The position numbers and the translations under genes are program-made. The notes under the pieces were generated by a model. It ran no database searches. It had not been told where the DNA came from and saw only the letters and a list, made by a program, of their open reading frames with translations. A stretch of DNA of 64,000 nt from Pseudomonadota bacterium. Lineage in GTDB: Bacteria; Pseudomonadota; Gammaproteobacteria; Burkholderiales; Burkholderiaceae_B. Position 1 is the first letter of the stretch, and each line of letters begins with the position of its first letter. Location of the stretch: positions 1-64,000 of the forward strand of contig JAEXRL010000022.1 in assembly GCA_023440825.1 (NCBI GenBank), read 5' to 3'. Shown piece by piece: positions 23,942-32,870 of the stretch.

Positions 23942-24877
23942 ATGAGCGTCAAGATTTTTAGCAATCAGGAAGTACAAGATTTTCTGCGCACTGCCGCAGG
24001 CCTGACTAATGAAGAAGGCAATCCACGAACCAAACAGATCGTACACCGTATTATCTCTGACTTGTTCAAAGCCATTGAAGACTTAAACATCACGTCTGAT
24101 GAGTACTGGGCAGGCATTGCTTACCTAAATACCTTAGGTGCACGCAGTGAAGCCGGCCTATTGTCCCCAGGCTTGGGCTTTGATCGTTTCTTTGACATGC
24201 GCATGGATGCTGAAGACGAGCAACTGGGTGTGGAAAGCAAAACCCCCCGTACTATTGAAGGCCCGCTGTATGTCGCTGGTGCCCCAGTGGAACACGGATT
24301 CGCTCGCCTAGACGATGGCAGCGATGCAGACGGGCATCCGCTGATTATGCGCGGCGTTGTGTATGACTCCGAAGGCAAGCCTGTTCCTGGCGCTAAGGTC
24401 GAAGTGTGGCACTGTAATACCAAAGGTTTTTACTCGCACTTTGACCCTACCGGCGAACAAAAACCTTTCAATATGCGTCGTACCATCATCACTGATGATC
24501 AAGGTGCTTATAAATTCCAAAGCATCCTGCCCAAAGGCTACGGCTGCCCTCCTGATGGTCCGACACAAGCCTTGCTTAACGAGCTGGGTCGTCATGGTAA
24601 TCGTCCCGCACACATCCACTTTTTTGTGACGGCCGACAATCACCGTAAACTGACCACACAGATCAATATAGACGGCGATCCCTTGGTTTATGACGACTTT
24701 GCCTACGCCACTCGCGAAGGGCTGGTGCCACCATTGGTAGAGCACACAGACCCAGCGACCATACAGGCCGAAGGCATGGACGGTCCCTTCACCGAGATTG
24801 TCTTTGACTTCGAGTTAACTGGCTTAGTCAATGGTGAAGACAACCAGTTAGTCAATCGTCCGCGCTTATCCGCGTAA
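23942..24877 (+). CDS. catA: Catechol 1,2-dioxygenase
   Basis: 311 residues, typical of intradiol catechol dioxygenases. The non-heme Fe(III) ligands Y164 (KGFYSHFD), Y200 (LPKGY), H224 and H226 (RPAHIHFF) are present, at the same numbering as in Acinetobacter CatA. The N-terminal helical linker typical of the dimeric enzyme is present. It cleaves catechol to cis,cis-muconate. A strong AAGGAG site precedes the ATG. It lies 85 bases after catB. Confidence 0.96.
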   Translation: MSVKIFSNQEVQDFLRTAAGLTNEEGNPRTKQIVHRIISDLFKAIEDLNITSDEYWAGIAYLNTLGARSEAGLLSPGLGFDRFFDMRMDAEDEQLGVESKTPRTIEGPLYVAGAPVEHGFARLDDGSDADGHPLIMRGVVYDSEGKPVPGAKVEVWHCNTKGFYSHFDPTGEQKPFNMRRTIITDDQGAYKFQSILPKGYGCPPDGPTQALLNELGRHGNRPAHIHFFVTADNHRKLTTQINIDGDPLVYDDFAYATREGLVPPLVEHTDPATIQAEGMDGPFTEIVFDFELTGLVNGEDNQLVNRPRLSA

Positions 24878-24891
24878 GTAAAAAGAGTGCA

Positions 24892-24965
24892 CCTAGCCTA
24901 AGGTAGGCTAGGCCTGAGGCAGACTATACGTTTGCCTCACGCTAAGACCCTGGCACTCCCAGGGT
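24892..24965 (+). repeat. Three consecutive hairpins between catA and catC
   Basis: Three perfect stems follow one another: CCTAGCCTA/TAGGCTAGG (24892-24912, 3-base loop), TGAGGCA/TGCCTCA (24915-24939, 11-base loop) and ACCCTGG/CCAGGGT (24947-24965, 5-base loop). None ends in a T-run. They fill most of the 131-base gap between catA and catC and probably affect message stability or partial termination. Confidence 0.65.
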
Positions 24966-25008
24966 CGACGCGTTTAGCCCGATCCACGCTAACCTTAAAG
25001 GCGAAATT

Positions 25009-25284
25009 ATGCTTTTTCTTGTTCACATGATCGTCAAGATCCCTGCCGACCTGCCAACTGCAGAGGCTGACCGCATCAAACTGCTAGAGAAGCAGTACTC
25101 CCAAGATCTGCAAAGACAAGGGAAATGGCCCCATATATGGCGCGTAGTGGGCGAATATGCCAACTACAGCATTTTTGATGCAGAAAGCAACGACGAACTG
25201 CACACATTGTTAAGCCAGTTACCCCTGTTCCCCTATATGGAGATCAAGGTGACACCGCTGGCTAAGCACCCTTCGGCCATCTAA
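25009..25284 (+). CDS. catC: Muconolactone delta-isomerase
   Basis: 91 residues with the family's full length and sequence: MLFLVHMIVKIPADLPTAEA at the start, then LQRQGKWPHIWRVVGEYANYSIFD and LPLFPYMEIKVTPLAKHPSAI. It isomerises muconolactone to beta-ketoadipate enol-lactone and forms a large homo-oligomer. It follows catA after the hairpin cluster and precedes a GTPase gene by only three bases. Confidence 0.95.
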   Translation: MLFLVHMIVKIPADLPTAEADRIKLLEKQYSQDLQRQGKWPHIWRVVGEYANYSIFDAESNDELHTLLSQLPLFPYMEIKVTPLAKHPSAI

Positions 25285-25287
25285 AAC

Positions 25288-26589
25288 ATGCTAGCCGGCT
25301 CCCTAGACACTCAAGCGTTAAGTCATGCAGACCTCAACACCGTACTGGCCGTCTTGCCTGCACAGCAACGCGACATAATCAGGCTTGCACGCCTCAGTCA
25401 GGCAGCCGGACAGCATTCTGCTCCCGTGGTGACCGTGGTGGGCAAATACAACCACGGTAAAAGCAGCTTACTCAACGAGCTACTCGGTGATGCCGCCTTC
25501 GCGGTCGCTGATCGACGTGAAACTGTGGCACTGGCCACTTATAGCGAGCAGGGCGTGCACTGGTTAGACGCTCCAGGCCTAGACGCCGACGTACTGCATG
25601 CCGACGACCAGCTAGCTGAGCAAGCCATTTGGCAGCTCTCTGATATTCGGCTCTTTGTGCATGCTGCCAAAGAAGGCGAGTTAGACGCCATGGAGCAGCA
25701 CTGGCTCGGCGAATTGTGCCTTGACGCACAACATAGCCAGCGCCAAACTTTTTTTGTCCTGACGCAACTTGATCAGTTGGCCGACGACGAGCAGATGCAA
25801 GCGATACAAGCTGCACTCCATACCCAACTGCAACATGTGGACCCAGCACACACCCTCAAGTATCACGCCGTCTCGGCGACGCGGCATAAACGGGGTGTGC
25901 AAGAGGGCAAAGCCCTGTTCATTGCTCGTAGCGGTATTCCAGAGCTACAAGCAGCCATCACACAGGCGCTTTCGACAGTACCCGCGGCCAGAATGCATGA
26001 GCATACTTCGCTCTACGCTCAGCTACACCGCCGCTGCCAGCACGCCCACGCGCAGGCGGCTGAAGCTTTGTCTGCCAGCCTGGCAAGGCAAGCTCAACAA
26101 AGCAACGCCTTTGAACACGATCTGGAGACCGTACTGAATCAGGTACGTGATGACTTACAACACACACTTGATGACGACGCCACTGACCGCGCATTGGAGC
26201 CCGACTCCTTTGCCAATATGTTCAAACAAACCGCTGGTAAGCGCGAACGGGCACGTCTACAAATTGCCTACTCGCGCGCCTGCATCGCTATCGACACCGT
26301 ACTCATAAAACACGGCGTGACTTGTCTGCCGAAAGATCAGCAAATTGAAGTGGAAAGCTTAAATAGCCTAATCGTGGCTGTCTTAGGCATTTCGGTAAAG
26401 TACCGGGATGACTTGCGTAAACTATTTATTCAGGAATCTGGACGAAGCGGCCTGAAACAAGAGTTCAAGCGCTACTTTACGCTGTCAGATACCCAAACAG
26501 CGCTCAAGGCGCAAATTTGCCAGCATGAGGCAGCCCAAGCTGACTGTGAGCAAGCCATCTCCGTATTGGAACATTGGAAGCCACGTTAA
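25288..26589 (+). CDS. Dynamin-like/P-loop GTPase 1, 433 aa
   Basis: G1 is VGKYNHGKSSLLNEL (P-loop about residues 52-59), G3 is DAPG (94-97), and G4 is TQLD (159-162). A long helical C-terminal half with heptad-like Ala, Gln and Leu follows (about residues 230-433). This is the plan of small bacterial dynamin-like or 50S-binding GTPases; no membrane helix is obvious. The ATG lies three bases after the catC stop, so it is probably co-translated with the cat genes. Its role in or beside catechol breakdown is unknown. Confidence 0.75.
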   Translation: MLAGSLDTQALSHADLNTVLAVLPAQQRDIIRLARLSQAAGQHSAPVVTVVGKYNHGKSSLLNELLGDAAFAVADRRETVALATYSEQGVHWLDAPGLDADVLHADDQLAEQAIWQLSDIRLFVHAAKEGELDAMEQHWLGELCLDAQHSQRQTFFVLTQLDQLADDEQMQAIQAALHTQLQHVDPAHTLKYHAVSATRHKRGVQEGKALFIARSGIPELQAAITQALSTVPAARMHEHTSLYAQLHRRCQHAHAQAAEALSASLARQAQQSNAFEHDLETVLNQVRDDLQHTLDDDATDRALEPDSFANMFKQTAGKRERARLQIAYSRACIAIDTVLIKHGVTCLPKDQQIEVESLNSLIVAVLGISVKYRDDLRKLFIQESGRSGLKQEFKRYFTLSDTQTALKAQICQHEAAQADCEQAISVLEHWKPR

Positions 26590-26608
26590 ATCGAAAAGGC
26601 CGTTTTAC

Positions 26609-28192
26609 ATGAACGCTGAACAACGCTTTTTGCATACCTTAACCCGTCCAGCCTTAGCCGATATGTCGCTTGAGCATACTCTGGCTCAATTATGGGGCTG
26701 GATGGAGGACGTTCATGCCTCACTAAGCCATCATGCGACTCATGTTTACAACTGGGATAAACACAGCGCTTTGCGCCAACAGTGCCAAGGCCTAAGCACT
26801 CTGAGTCAACGTATCCTTGTCCAGAGTGAGCAAGAATGGGACGCTCAACAACACGCCCGAGCACTGGCCCAGCACTTTGACAACACGTTGATTGTGCTGA
26901 TCTTTGGTAAATTTAATGCTGGCAAAAGCTCTCTGTGCAATTTTTTAGCTGAGCGTCTGGGTGACCCCGAACAGATCAAACACTTTCAGTTCACACAAGG
27001 GCACGTCGTTTATAGCGAGCAAGGCTTCTTAGAAGGGGCGACAGAAACCACCGCTACCGTGCAAGGCGTAGAAATCGGCGAACATCTGGTTTTACTGGAT
27101 ACGCCGGGCTTACACTCCACTACACCAGACAATGCGGCACTGACCTTGCGCTATACCGAAAGCGCCGACGCCATATTATGGTTAAGCAGCTCCACCTCGC
27201 CAGGGCAAGTGCAAGAGCTAGATGAGCTAGCACGCGAGTTACAGCGTCGTAAGTCACTTTTGCCTGTTATCACACGCAGCGACTTCTATGATGAAGATCT
27301 GATCAATGGCGAAATCTGTAAAGTGCTGTGTAATAAAACAACCGATACTCGTAGACAGCAAGAACAGGACCTGAACGCTCGGGCTCACTCCAAGCTTGAA
27401 CAACTGGGTGTAGACCTAAGGCTGTTACGACCTGCTGTGTCTGTCTCCGTTCACATGGCACGTGCTCAAGGCCAGAACGATGCCAGTCAACAGCAGTCAG
27501 CAGGGCTAGAGCGACTTTATACTGCTTTAGCGGAGCTGGCTGCCCCTGCTCTGGCATACAAGCAACGCAAACCCGCCGAGGTCTTGCTGCATCATCTGCA
27601 GGAAACTGTACAAACTCCTCTGGAGCAGCAGCTTTTACCGGAACTACAGGCTTTGCGCGATATGCTGCATGCCGAGCACCAGCATATACTCACTAGCACT
27701 TCCCATATAGGACAGGCTGTTTGGCGTACACTCATGTCCGCCCTGCCTACATGGATACAAGCCCAAGCCAATTCGCCAGAGCACCTGACGCCCTACGACA
27801 AAGCGCAAAACGTGTGTCAGCAGTTATCCGCTGCCTTAGAAGCACAGTTGTTGGCCCAGCTAAGCCAGACACTGCCTCAATGGCCAATACACCTGCTGAC
27901 TAACGCCGCCACACTGACACACTTTATGGCACAGCACCCCTTTACCCCGCCGCCTACATTGCCCACTCAAGACTGGACAGAAAAGCTGTATCACCACTTG
28001 CGTGAAGCCGTGCAGCAATGCCTGCACCCGTCTGAGCTAAGACCAGTACTGACACCCTATGTCCTGGCTGTGGAGGACTTGCTAGAAGCCAGCCAGCATA
28101 TGACTGACTTACTAGAGCAACACCTGCAAGCGCTGCATGCACAGGCCATGCGTATTCAAGATCACATGCCTGCTCCACACTTAGCTGTATAA
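26609..28192 (+). CDS. Dynamin-like/P-loop GTPase 2, 527 aa
   Basis: An N-terminal helical region (about 90 residues) precedes the G domain: FGKFNAGKSSLCNFL (P-loop 100-108), TETTATVQ (switch I), DTPGLHS (164-170) and TRSD (222-225). A long helical C-terminus rich in Gln, Leu and Ala follows. Bacterial dynamin-like proteins often occur as adjacent unequal pairs, and this gene follows GTPase 1 by 19 bases. ATG 26609 was preferred; the frame is open upstream into GTPase 1. It converges with the - strand gene at 28203. Confidence 0.75.
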   Translation: MNAEQRFLHTLTRPALADMSLEHTLAQLWGWMEDVHASLSHHATHVYNWDKHSALRQQCQGLSTLSQRILVQSEQEWDAQQHARALAQHFDNTLIVLIFGKFNAGKSSLCNFLAERLGDPEQIKHFQFTQGHVVYSEQGFLEGATETTATVQGVEIGEHLVLLDTPGLHSTTPDNAALTLRYTESADAILWLSSSTSPGQVQELDELARELQRRKSLLPVITRSDFYDEDLINGEICKVLCNKTTDTRRQQEQDLNARAHSKLEQLGVDLRLLRPAVSVSVHMARAQGQNDASQQQSAGLERLYTALAELAAPALAYKQRKPAEVLLHHLQETVQTPLEQQLLPELQALRDMLHAEHQHILTSTSHIGQAVWRTLMSALPTWIQAQANSPEHLTPYDKAQNVCQQLSAALEAQLLAQLSQTLPQWPIHLLTNAATLTHFMAQHPFTPPPTLPTQDWTEKLYHHLREAVQQCLHPSELRPVLTPYVLAVEDLLEASQHMTDLLEQHLQALHAQAMRIQDHMPAPHLAV

Positions 28193-28202
28193 GCCGCCGT
28201 AT

Positions 28203-29375
28203 TTACGGTAAGTCGATACGAACTACGCTGTCCTGATTATTCTGTCGCCACGCCGGGTGAGTGTCACTGTGCGTCGTTTTCACCGAGGCATAAAGGGTGT
28301 TTCCATCCGCACTTAAGCTCAGACTATTAGGATGTACCTCAAGAGCCAAGCTACGTTTTTGCGCATAGGTATTGGCATCAAAAATACTGACCGCCCCCGT
28401 ACCATTGGGATGCTGTTTTGAAACACCACGGTTGCTTACTACGAGCTCTTGGCGAGAGGCATTAAACAGCACATCCAAAATGCCCTCACCTTGCAGTGCT
28501 AGCTGCTTAAGTATCTGCCCCGTTTTTGCATCAAAGACATAGACACTGGATGTGCTAGCATCCGCGGCGAACAGCCGCTGCCCTTGTTCATCCAGTGCCA
28601 TATTCACAAAAAAGTGCTTTGAGTCCGCGGCTTGATTCGTCAGGCTATCACCCGTGCTGTAGCGCTGCACAATCTGTGCCGTGTCCGGATTGATTGCCAG
28701 AATTTCGTCCTTCCCACCCTGACTCACATACAAGCGATTTAAGCCTGCATCATAAGCCGCGCCGGCTGTCCACGGCGCTTCGGTCTGAATGGTGTGCAAA
28801 ATTTGCCCAGTAGCGATATCCACAATCCATACTTTGCCCAGCCTGCCAGGGCTGGTCACAAACAGGCGATGATGCGTTTGATCCACAATCACCTTACGGG
28901 TATGGGCCACCTGAGTTTTACCTTCTTTGTTCTGCTCAGGCTGAGCTAACTGAATAATTTGCTTGACTTGACCACTGGCCGCATCCACCTGAGTAATCGA
29001 ACCATCCAGCGTATTACCGACAAATAAGGAGTTCGTACCGCTATGCAGAGCCAATGCAAATGAGCGTCGTGGCACCTGAATTGTCTGTACCAACTGCAAA
29101 CTACGAGCATCTAAACGGTACAAACGCCCGGAAGTGTTTTCTTCGAAGGAAGGGCTGGCCGCGACAAATAAGGACGCAGAACCTGGGTCCACAGCAAGCT
29201 CATACACACCGTCCAAACCATCCTGACGCAACACGGGCGCCTGGCTGACTGCCTCCCACGCTGTACTAGTAGGTGACAGAGTCGCCTGCAAGGTGGGCGA
29301 TGTGCTTACACACCCGCTGATCAACGCTACCGAGACACACACCAAAGCGGTCTGCCATTTCACAGAAACATTCAT
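28203..29375 (-). CDS. YncE-like seven-bladed beta-propeller lipoprotein
   Basis: About 390 residues from ATG 29375. A signal peptide ends in the lipobox LISGC (Cys22). The rest is made of repeated strands with (LFV)-(x-N-T/ASP)-x-x-G and V(D/F)-x-x-T-G-x-(I/V)-(L/K)-x-(I/L) patterns, such as WIVDIATGQILHTIQ and YVFDAKTGQILKQLAL, as in YncE/YVTN propellers. E. coli YncE is iron (Fur) regulated; a Fur-like box lies about 54 bases upstream here. Function is unknown. The open frame extends to 29603 but without family similarity. Confidence 0.82.
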   Translation of the reverse strand: MNVSVKWQTALVCVSVALISGCVSTSPTLQATLSPTSTAWEAVSQAPVLRQDGLDGVYELAVDPGSASLFVAASPSFEENTSGRLYRLDARSLQLVQTIQVPRRSFALALHSGTNSLFVGNTLDGSITQVDAASGQVKQIIQLAQPEQNKEGKTQVAHTRKVIVDQTHHRLFVTSPGRLGKVWIVDIATGQILHTIQTEAPWTAGAAYDAGLNRLYVSQGGKDEILAINPDTAQIVQRYSTGDSLTNQAADSKHFFVNMALDEQGQRLFAADASTSSVYVFDAKTGQILKQLALQGEGILDVLFNASRQELVVSNRGVSKQHPNGTGAVSIFDANTYAQKRSLALEVHPNSLSLSADGNTLYASVKTTHSDTHPAWRQNNQDSVVRIDLP

Positions 29376-29428
29376 AATTATCAGTATTAAAAAATTAACG
29401 AGGCATGAGTCGGGCACGCCCAACCAAA

Positions 29429-29447
29429 GGCAATGATAATAACAACG
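29429..29447. promoter_or_regulatory. Fur-box-like sequence upstream of the YncE-like gene
   Basis: GGCAATGATAATAACAACG matches 12 of 19 Fur consensus positions, with the core AATGATAAT intact, at a place where it could overlap the promoter of the - strand YncE-like gene. The divergent space 29376-29792 holds no gene; it also contains a tract of nine Cs at 29512-29520. Confidence 0.4.
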
Positions 29448-29792
29448 ATTAACATTTAGCACATAGAATTTTCTTATACACCGCCTCACTATCATTTTGG
29501 CCAACGCGCAGCCCCCCCCCTTAGTAGAACGAATAGGGCGGTTTGCAACTTGAGCCTGTCTCCTCTGCACGGCCCATTCTGCTTTTCTGACTAATCCGCA
29601 CAATTTCTCACACTTTTTTAAGCCGCTTGCTCCATAAGGCTTAGCGACAAAACAAGCCTGAAAGCGTCACCATAATTAAGAAAATTCCCCTTTGTTTCTG
29701 GACAGCAGTCGATACAATAAACTGAGATAAATCACGCAAATGGTGCGCCGTTTTTCATGACGCATCCTCTGTCCTACAAAGCGGAGAGACAT

Positions 29793-31151
29793 ATGACAAA
29801 CATTGCTGCGCCCTCAGACTTACGCCGTTCTGTCTCCAACGTCATCAAGGGTTCCTCAGGGAATCTGGTGGAGTGGTACGACGTCTATGTCTACTCAGTT
29901 TTTGCTGCCTCGTTCGAACATCACTTTTTTAGCCCTGAAGATAAAAATGCAGATGTCTACATCTGGGCGATCTTTGCGCTGACATTTTTAATGCGGCCCG
30001 TCGGGTCCTGGTTTTTCGGGCGTTATGCCGACCGTAAGGGCAGACGCGCCGCCCTGACTGTTTCAGTCACTATTATGTCGCTCTGCTCATTTATTATTGC
30101 GATCACGCCCACTCAATTATCCATAGGCATGTGGTCAGCCGTAATCCTGATTTTATGCAGGCTATTACAAGGTTTTGCCACAGGCGGCGAATACGGCACC
30201 TCAGCCACCTACTTAAGTGAAGCAGCAGTTCCTAAACACAGGGGGTTTCTCGCCTCTTTTCACTACGTCACGCTGGTAGGCGGCCATGTGCTGGCACAAG
30301 CCTTATTCCTTGCTCTACTATTGTCCACCTCGAGCGCGCACATATCAGACTGGGGCTGGCGCTTAGCTTTTGCCTTAGGCGGAGTAGGAGCGCTAGTGGT
30401 CTTATGGCTGCGTCGCACTATGGACGAATCCATGACGACAGACGCGATTGAATCGGCTAAAAAAGATAAAGACTCGGGCTCAATGGGCGAGCTCATACGT
30501 CATTACTGGAAAGAGCTGTTCGTGTGTTTTCTCGTCACCATGGGCGGCACAGTGGCGTTTTATGCTTACTCCATTAATGGGCCCAACATTATCAAGCACA
30601 CATTTGGGCAGAGCAGTCCGGTGATGGGTTCGATCATTTCCCTCTCCGCACTTACTATCTTGATGCTGCTACAACCAGTGGGCGGCATGCTGGCAGATCG
30701 CGTGGGGCGCCGCAGCTTATTGATATTTTTTGGCATTGGCGGCACACTTTTTACTTGGGTCATTTTCACTGTCTTGCCGCACAGCACCAGCGCACTAGAG
30801 TCCTTTGTCATATTGACCATAGGCTTTATTATTTTGACGGGCTACACATCCATCAATGCTGTCGTTAAGGCAGAGCTCTTCCCCACTCATGTACGTGCTC
30901 TAGGAGTAGGGTTTGGGTATGCCATCGCTAACTCTGCATTTGGCGGTACGGCTCCTGTACTGTACTCAGCCGCCCAGAAAACCGGTTACGACACTATGTT
31001 CATCGCCTACGTCACCATACTGATCATGCTCTCATTAGGCGTTTACCTATTCATGCTCAGTAACCGGGGGCCTAACTGGTTAGATAACCCAGAGCAAATG
31101 CGCCAGCGCAAAAACAGCCCTGAACATAAGGTGTTTCCTATGGGGGTGTAA
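29793..31151 (+). CDS. MFS metabolite:H+ symporter, KgtP (alpha-ketoglutarate permease) type
   Basis: 452 residues and twelve helices. The MHS-family signatures are present: GSSGNLVEWYDVYVYS near the start, FGRYADRKGRRAAL (helix 2-3 loop), RLLQGFATGGEYGTSATYLSEAA, and LFPTHVRALGVGFGYAIANSAFGGTAPV. The whole chain resembles E. coli KgtP, an alpha-ketoglutarate symporter; the substrate here may be another dicarboxylate. ATG 29793 has GGAGA upstream; the open frame begins 36 bases earlier. Confidence 0.85.
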   Translation: MTNIAAPSDLRRSVSNVIKGSSGNLVEWYDVYVYSVFAASFEHHFFSPEDKNADVYIWAIFALTFLMRPVGSWFFGRYADRKGRRAALTVSVTIMSLCSFIIAITPTQLSIGMWSAVILILCRLLQGFATGGEYGTSATYLSEAAVPKHRGFLASFHYVTLVGGHVLAQALFLALLLSTSSAHISDWGWRLAFALGGVGALVVLWLRRTMDESMTTDAIESAKKDKDSGSMGELIRHYWKELFVCFLVTMGGTVAFYAYSINGPNIIKHTFGQSSPVMGSIISLSALTILMLLQPVGGMLADRVGRRSLLIFFGIGGTLFTWVIFTVLPHSTSALESFVILTIGFIILTGYTSINAVVKAELFPTHVRALGVGFGYAIANSAFGGTAPVLYSAAQKTGYDTMFIAYVTILIMLSLGVYLFMLSNRGPNWLDNPEQMRQRKNSPEHKVFPMGV

Positions 31152-31175
31152 AAAATCAGCCCCCTTTGGATAGCT

Positions 31176-31201
31176 GGCCTGCGCTTGCTAAAGCGCAGGC
31201 C
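31176..31201 (+). terminator. Perfect 11-bp hairpin after the KgtP-like gene
   Basis: GGCCTGCGCTT (31176-31186) pairs with AAGCGCAGGCC (31191-31201) over a 4-base loop, 25 bases after the stop. There is no T-run, so it is either a weak terminator or a 3' stabiliser. Confidence 0.5.
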
Positions 31202-31364
31202 AAGACAGCAACAATCGCTTTTATAACTCTGGACCAACTTCTTATATCTTTAGGCTATATGCTAAGGACGTAATTATCGCGGCAGGCATAAACGCTTTCA
31301 TGCAATAATAATGACTTATATTGGGCCGAAAACTGCCTGTTCGGCCGTCTTTACGTTCCCATTC

Positions 31365-32186
31365 ATGTACAGTCCATCCGCCCCCAGTTCAGTGCCATTA
31401 ATAGGCTTGAACAATGTCAGTAAAACGTTTCTTCTTCCCAATGGCCAGCAATTTAAGGCCATTCAAGCACTCTCTCTGGATATTCCAGCGGGCGAAATCT
31501 TTGGCTTAATTGGTAAAAGTGGTGCTGGTAAGTCTACGCTCCTGCGTATGATCAACTTGCTTGAGCGCCCTGACTCCGGACAGGTCTTACTCATGGGACA
31601 AGACCTCACCCAACTGAACAAAAAACAGCTACGCTTGGCTCGCCAAGACTTAGGCATGATTTTTCAGCAATTTAACTTGCTGCAAAACGCGACGGTTTAC
31701 GATAACGTGGCCTTCCCTCTTACGCTACACAAAAAGCTCAAGCAGTCCGAGATACGGGCACGCGTATATGAGTGCCTGGAGCTGGTTGGTCTAAGCGACA
31801 AAATTGAGCATTACCCAGCCCAGTTATCCGGGGGGCAAAAGCAACGTGTCGCCATTGCCCGTGCTTTAGCCCCGCGACCTAAGGTCATGCTCTGCGACGA
31901 ACCCACCTCGGCGCTAGACACGGAAACAACCCGTACCGTTCTGGATACCTTGCGTGAGATCAATGAACAGCTTGGTGTCACCATTATTATCGTCACACAC
32001 GAGTTGCCTGTGGTGCTCAATCTTTGCACGCGCGTTGCCGTACTGGAAGGCGGGCAGTTTATTGAGCAGTTCGATGTCAACGACCAAAGCACGCCGCGCC
32101 ATAGTGCACTCGGGCGCGAACTGGCCGAAGAACATAAACGCCACGAATTACTGAAAACCTTATATTCACAAAGCACGCATGTTTGA
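31365..32186 (+). CDS. metN: MetN-type ABC transporter ATPase
   Basis: About 273 residues. Walker A GKSGAGKSTLLR, Q-loop MIFQQFNLL, signature LSGGQKQRVAIARAL, Walker B VMLCDEPTSALD and a switch histidine in IIIVTHE are all present. The pattern IFGLIGKSGAGKSTLLRMINLLERP is typical of MetN. MetN with MetI and MetQ imports methionine or related compounds. The usual C-terminal ACT-like regulatory domain of MetN is missing: the protein ends about 40 residues after the core. The start is uncertain (ATG 31311, ATG 31365 or GTG 31392). Confidence 0.85.
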   Translation: MYSPSAPSSVPLIGLNNVSKTFLLPNGQQFKAIQALSLDIPAGEIFGLIGKSGAGKSTLLRMINLLERPDSGQVLLMGQDLTQLNKKQLRLARQDLGMIFQQFNLLQNATVYDNVAFPLTLHKKLKQSEIRARVYECLELVGLSDKIEHYPAQLSGGQKQRVAIARALAPRPKVMLCDEPTSALDTETTRTVLDTLREINEQLGVTIIIVTHELPVVLNLCTRVAVLEGGQFIEQFDVNDQSTPRHSALGRELAEEHKRHELLKTLYSQSTHV

Positions 32187-32841
32187 CAATATCGTTTCCA
32201 TCTTGCCTGAACTCTGGCTATCTATAGGCCAGACATTTTTAATGCTGGGCATAGGCCTAACGGCCGCGATTGTGCTGGGTGGGCCCTTAGGCATTTTGCT
32301 CTTTTTAATGAGCCCCGGACAATCACTGGCGAATAAACCTGCCTATATGGTGCTGAGCTGGATCGTCAATACGGTACGTTCTTTTCCTTTTATTATTTTA
32401 TTGGTCGCCCTGGTTCCCGTTACCCGCAGCTTGGTCGGAACATCCATCGGTCCGCTTGCCGCGGCAGTGCCCTTATCCGTCGCTGCCATTCCTTACTTGG
32501 CCCGTCTGGTTGAACAAAGTGTGCGCGAGGTACCCAGAGGTGTGCTGGAGGCTGCGCAAGCCATGGGCGCTTCGGAACTACAAATCGTTTGGCGCGTTCT
32601 GGCTCGCGAAGCACGCTCTGGACTGATTCTTGCCTTGACCGTATTGGCCGTCAGCTTTTTATCCTATTCAGCTATTGCCGGCGTGGTGGGTGGCGGCGGC
32701 ATAGGCGATCTGGCGATACGTTACGGCTACTATCGTTTTCAAACCGATATCATGCTGTTAACCGTCACCATTTTGATTGTATTAGTTCAACTTATTCAGT
32801 TTGTTGGCAATACACTGGCTCACAGGCTGGATAAGCGTTAA
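32179..32841 (+). CDS. metI: MetI-type ABC transporter permease
   Basis: 220 residues with five or six helices, within the MetI size range. The conserved cytoplasmic loop is EVPRGVLEAAQAMGASELQIVWRVLAREARSGL, and GVVGGGGIGDLAIRYGYYRFQTDIM is the MetI signature. It overlaps metN by 8 bases. Confidence 0.9.
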   Translation: MFDNIVSILPELWLSIGQTFLMLGIGLTAAIVLGGPLGILLFLMSPGQSLANKPAYMVLSWIVNTVRSFPFIILLVALVPVTRSLVGTSIGPLAAAVPLSVAAIPYLARLVEQSVREVPRGVLEAAQAMGASELQIVWRVLAREARSGLILALTVLAVSFLSYSAIAGVVGGGGIGDLAIRYGYYRFQTDIMLLTVTILIVLVQLIQFVGNTLAHRLDKR

Positions 32842-32870
32842 GTCTTTTTACTTATTTTCAAGGAATTATT

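Noticed and set aside
24892..24965. Rho-independent terminator between catA and catC
   Set aside because: Three good stems but none has a following T-run, so I describe them as structured RNA and not as a terminator.
31202..31364. SAM or other known riboswitch upstream of the metN-like gene
   Set aside because: No conserved riboswitch core or terminator/antiterminator pair is visible in the leader.
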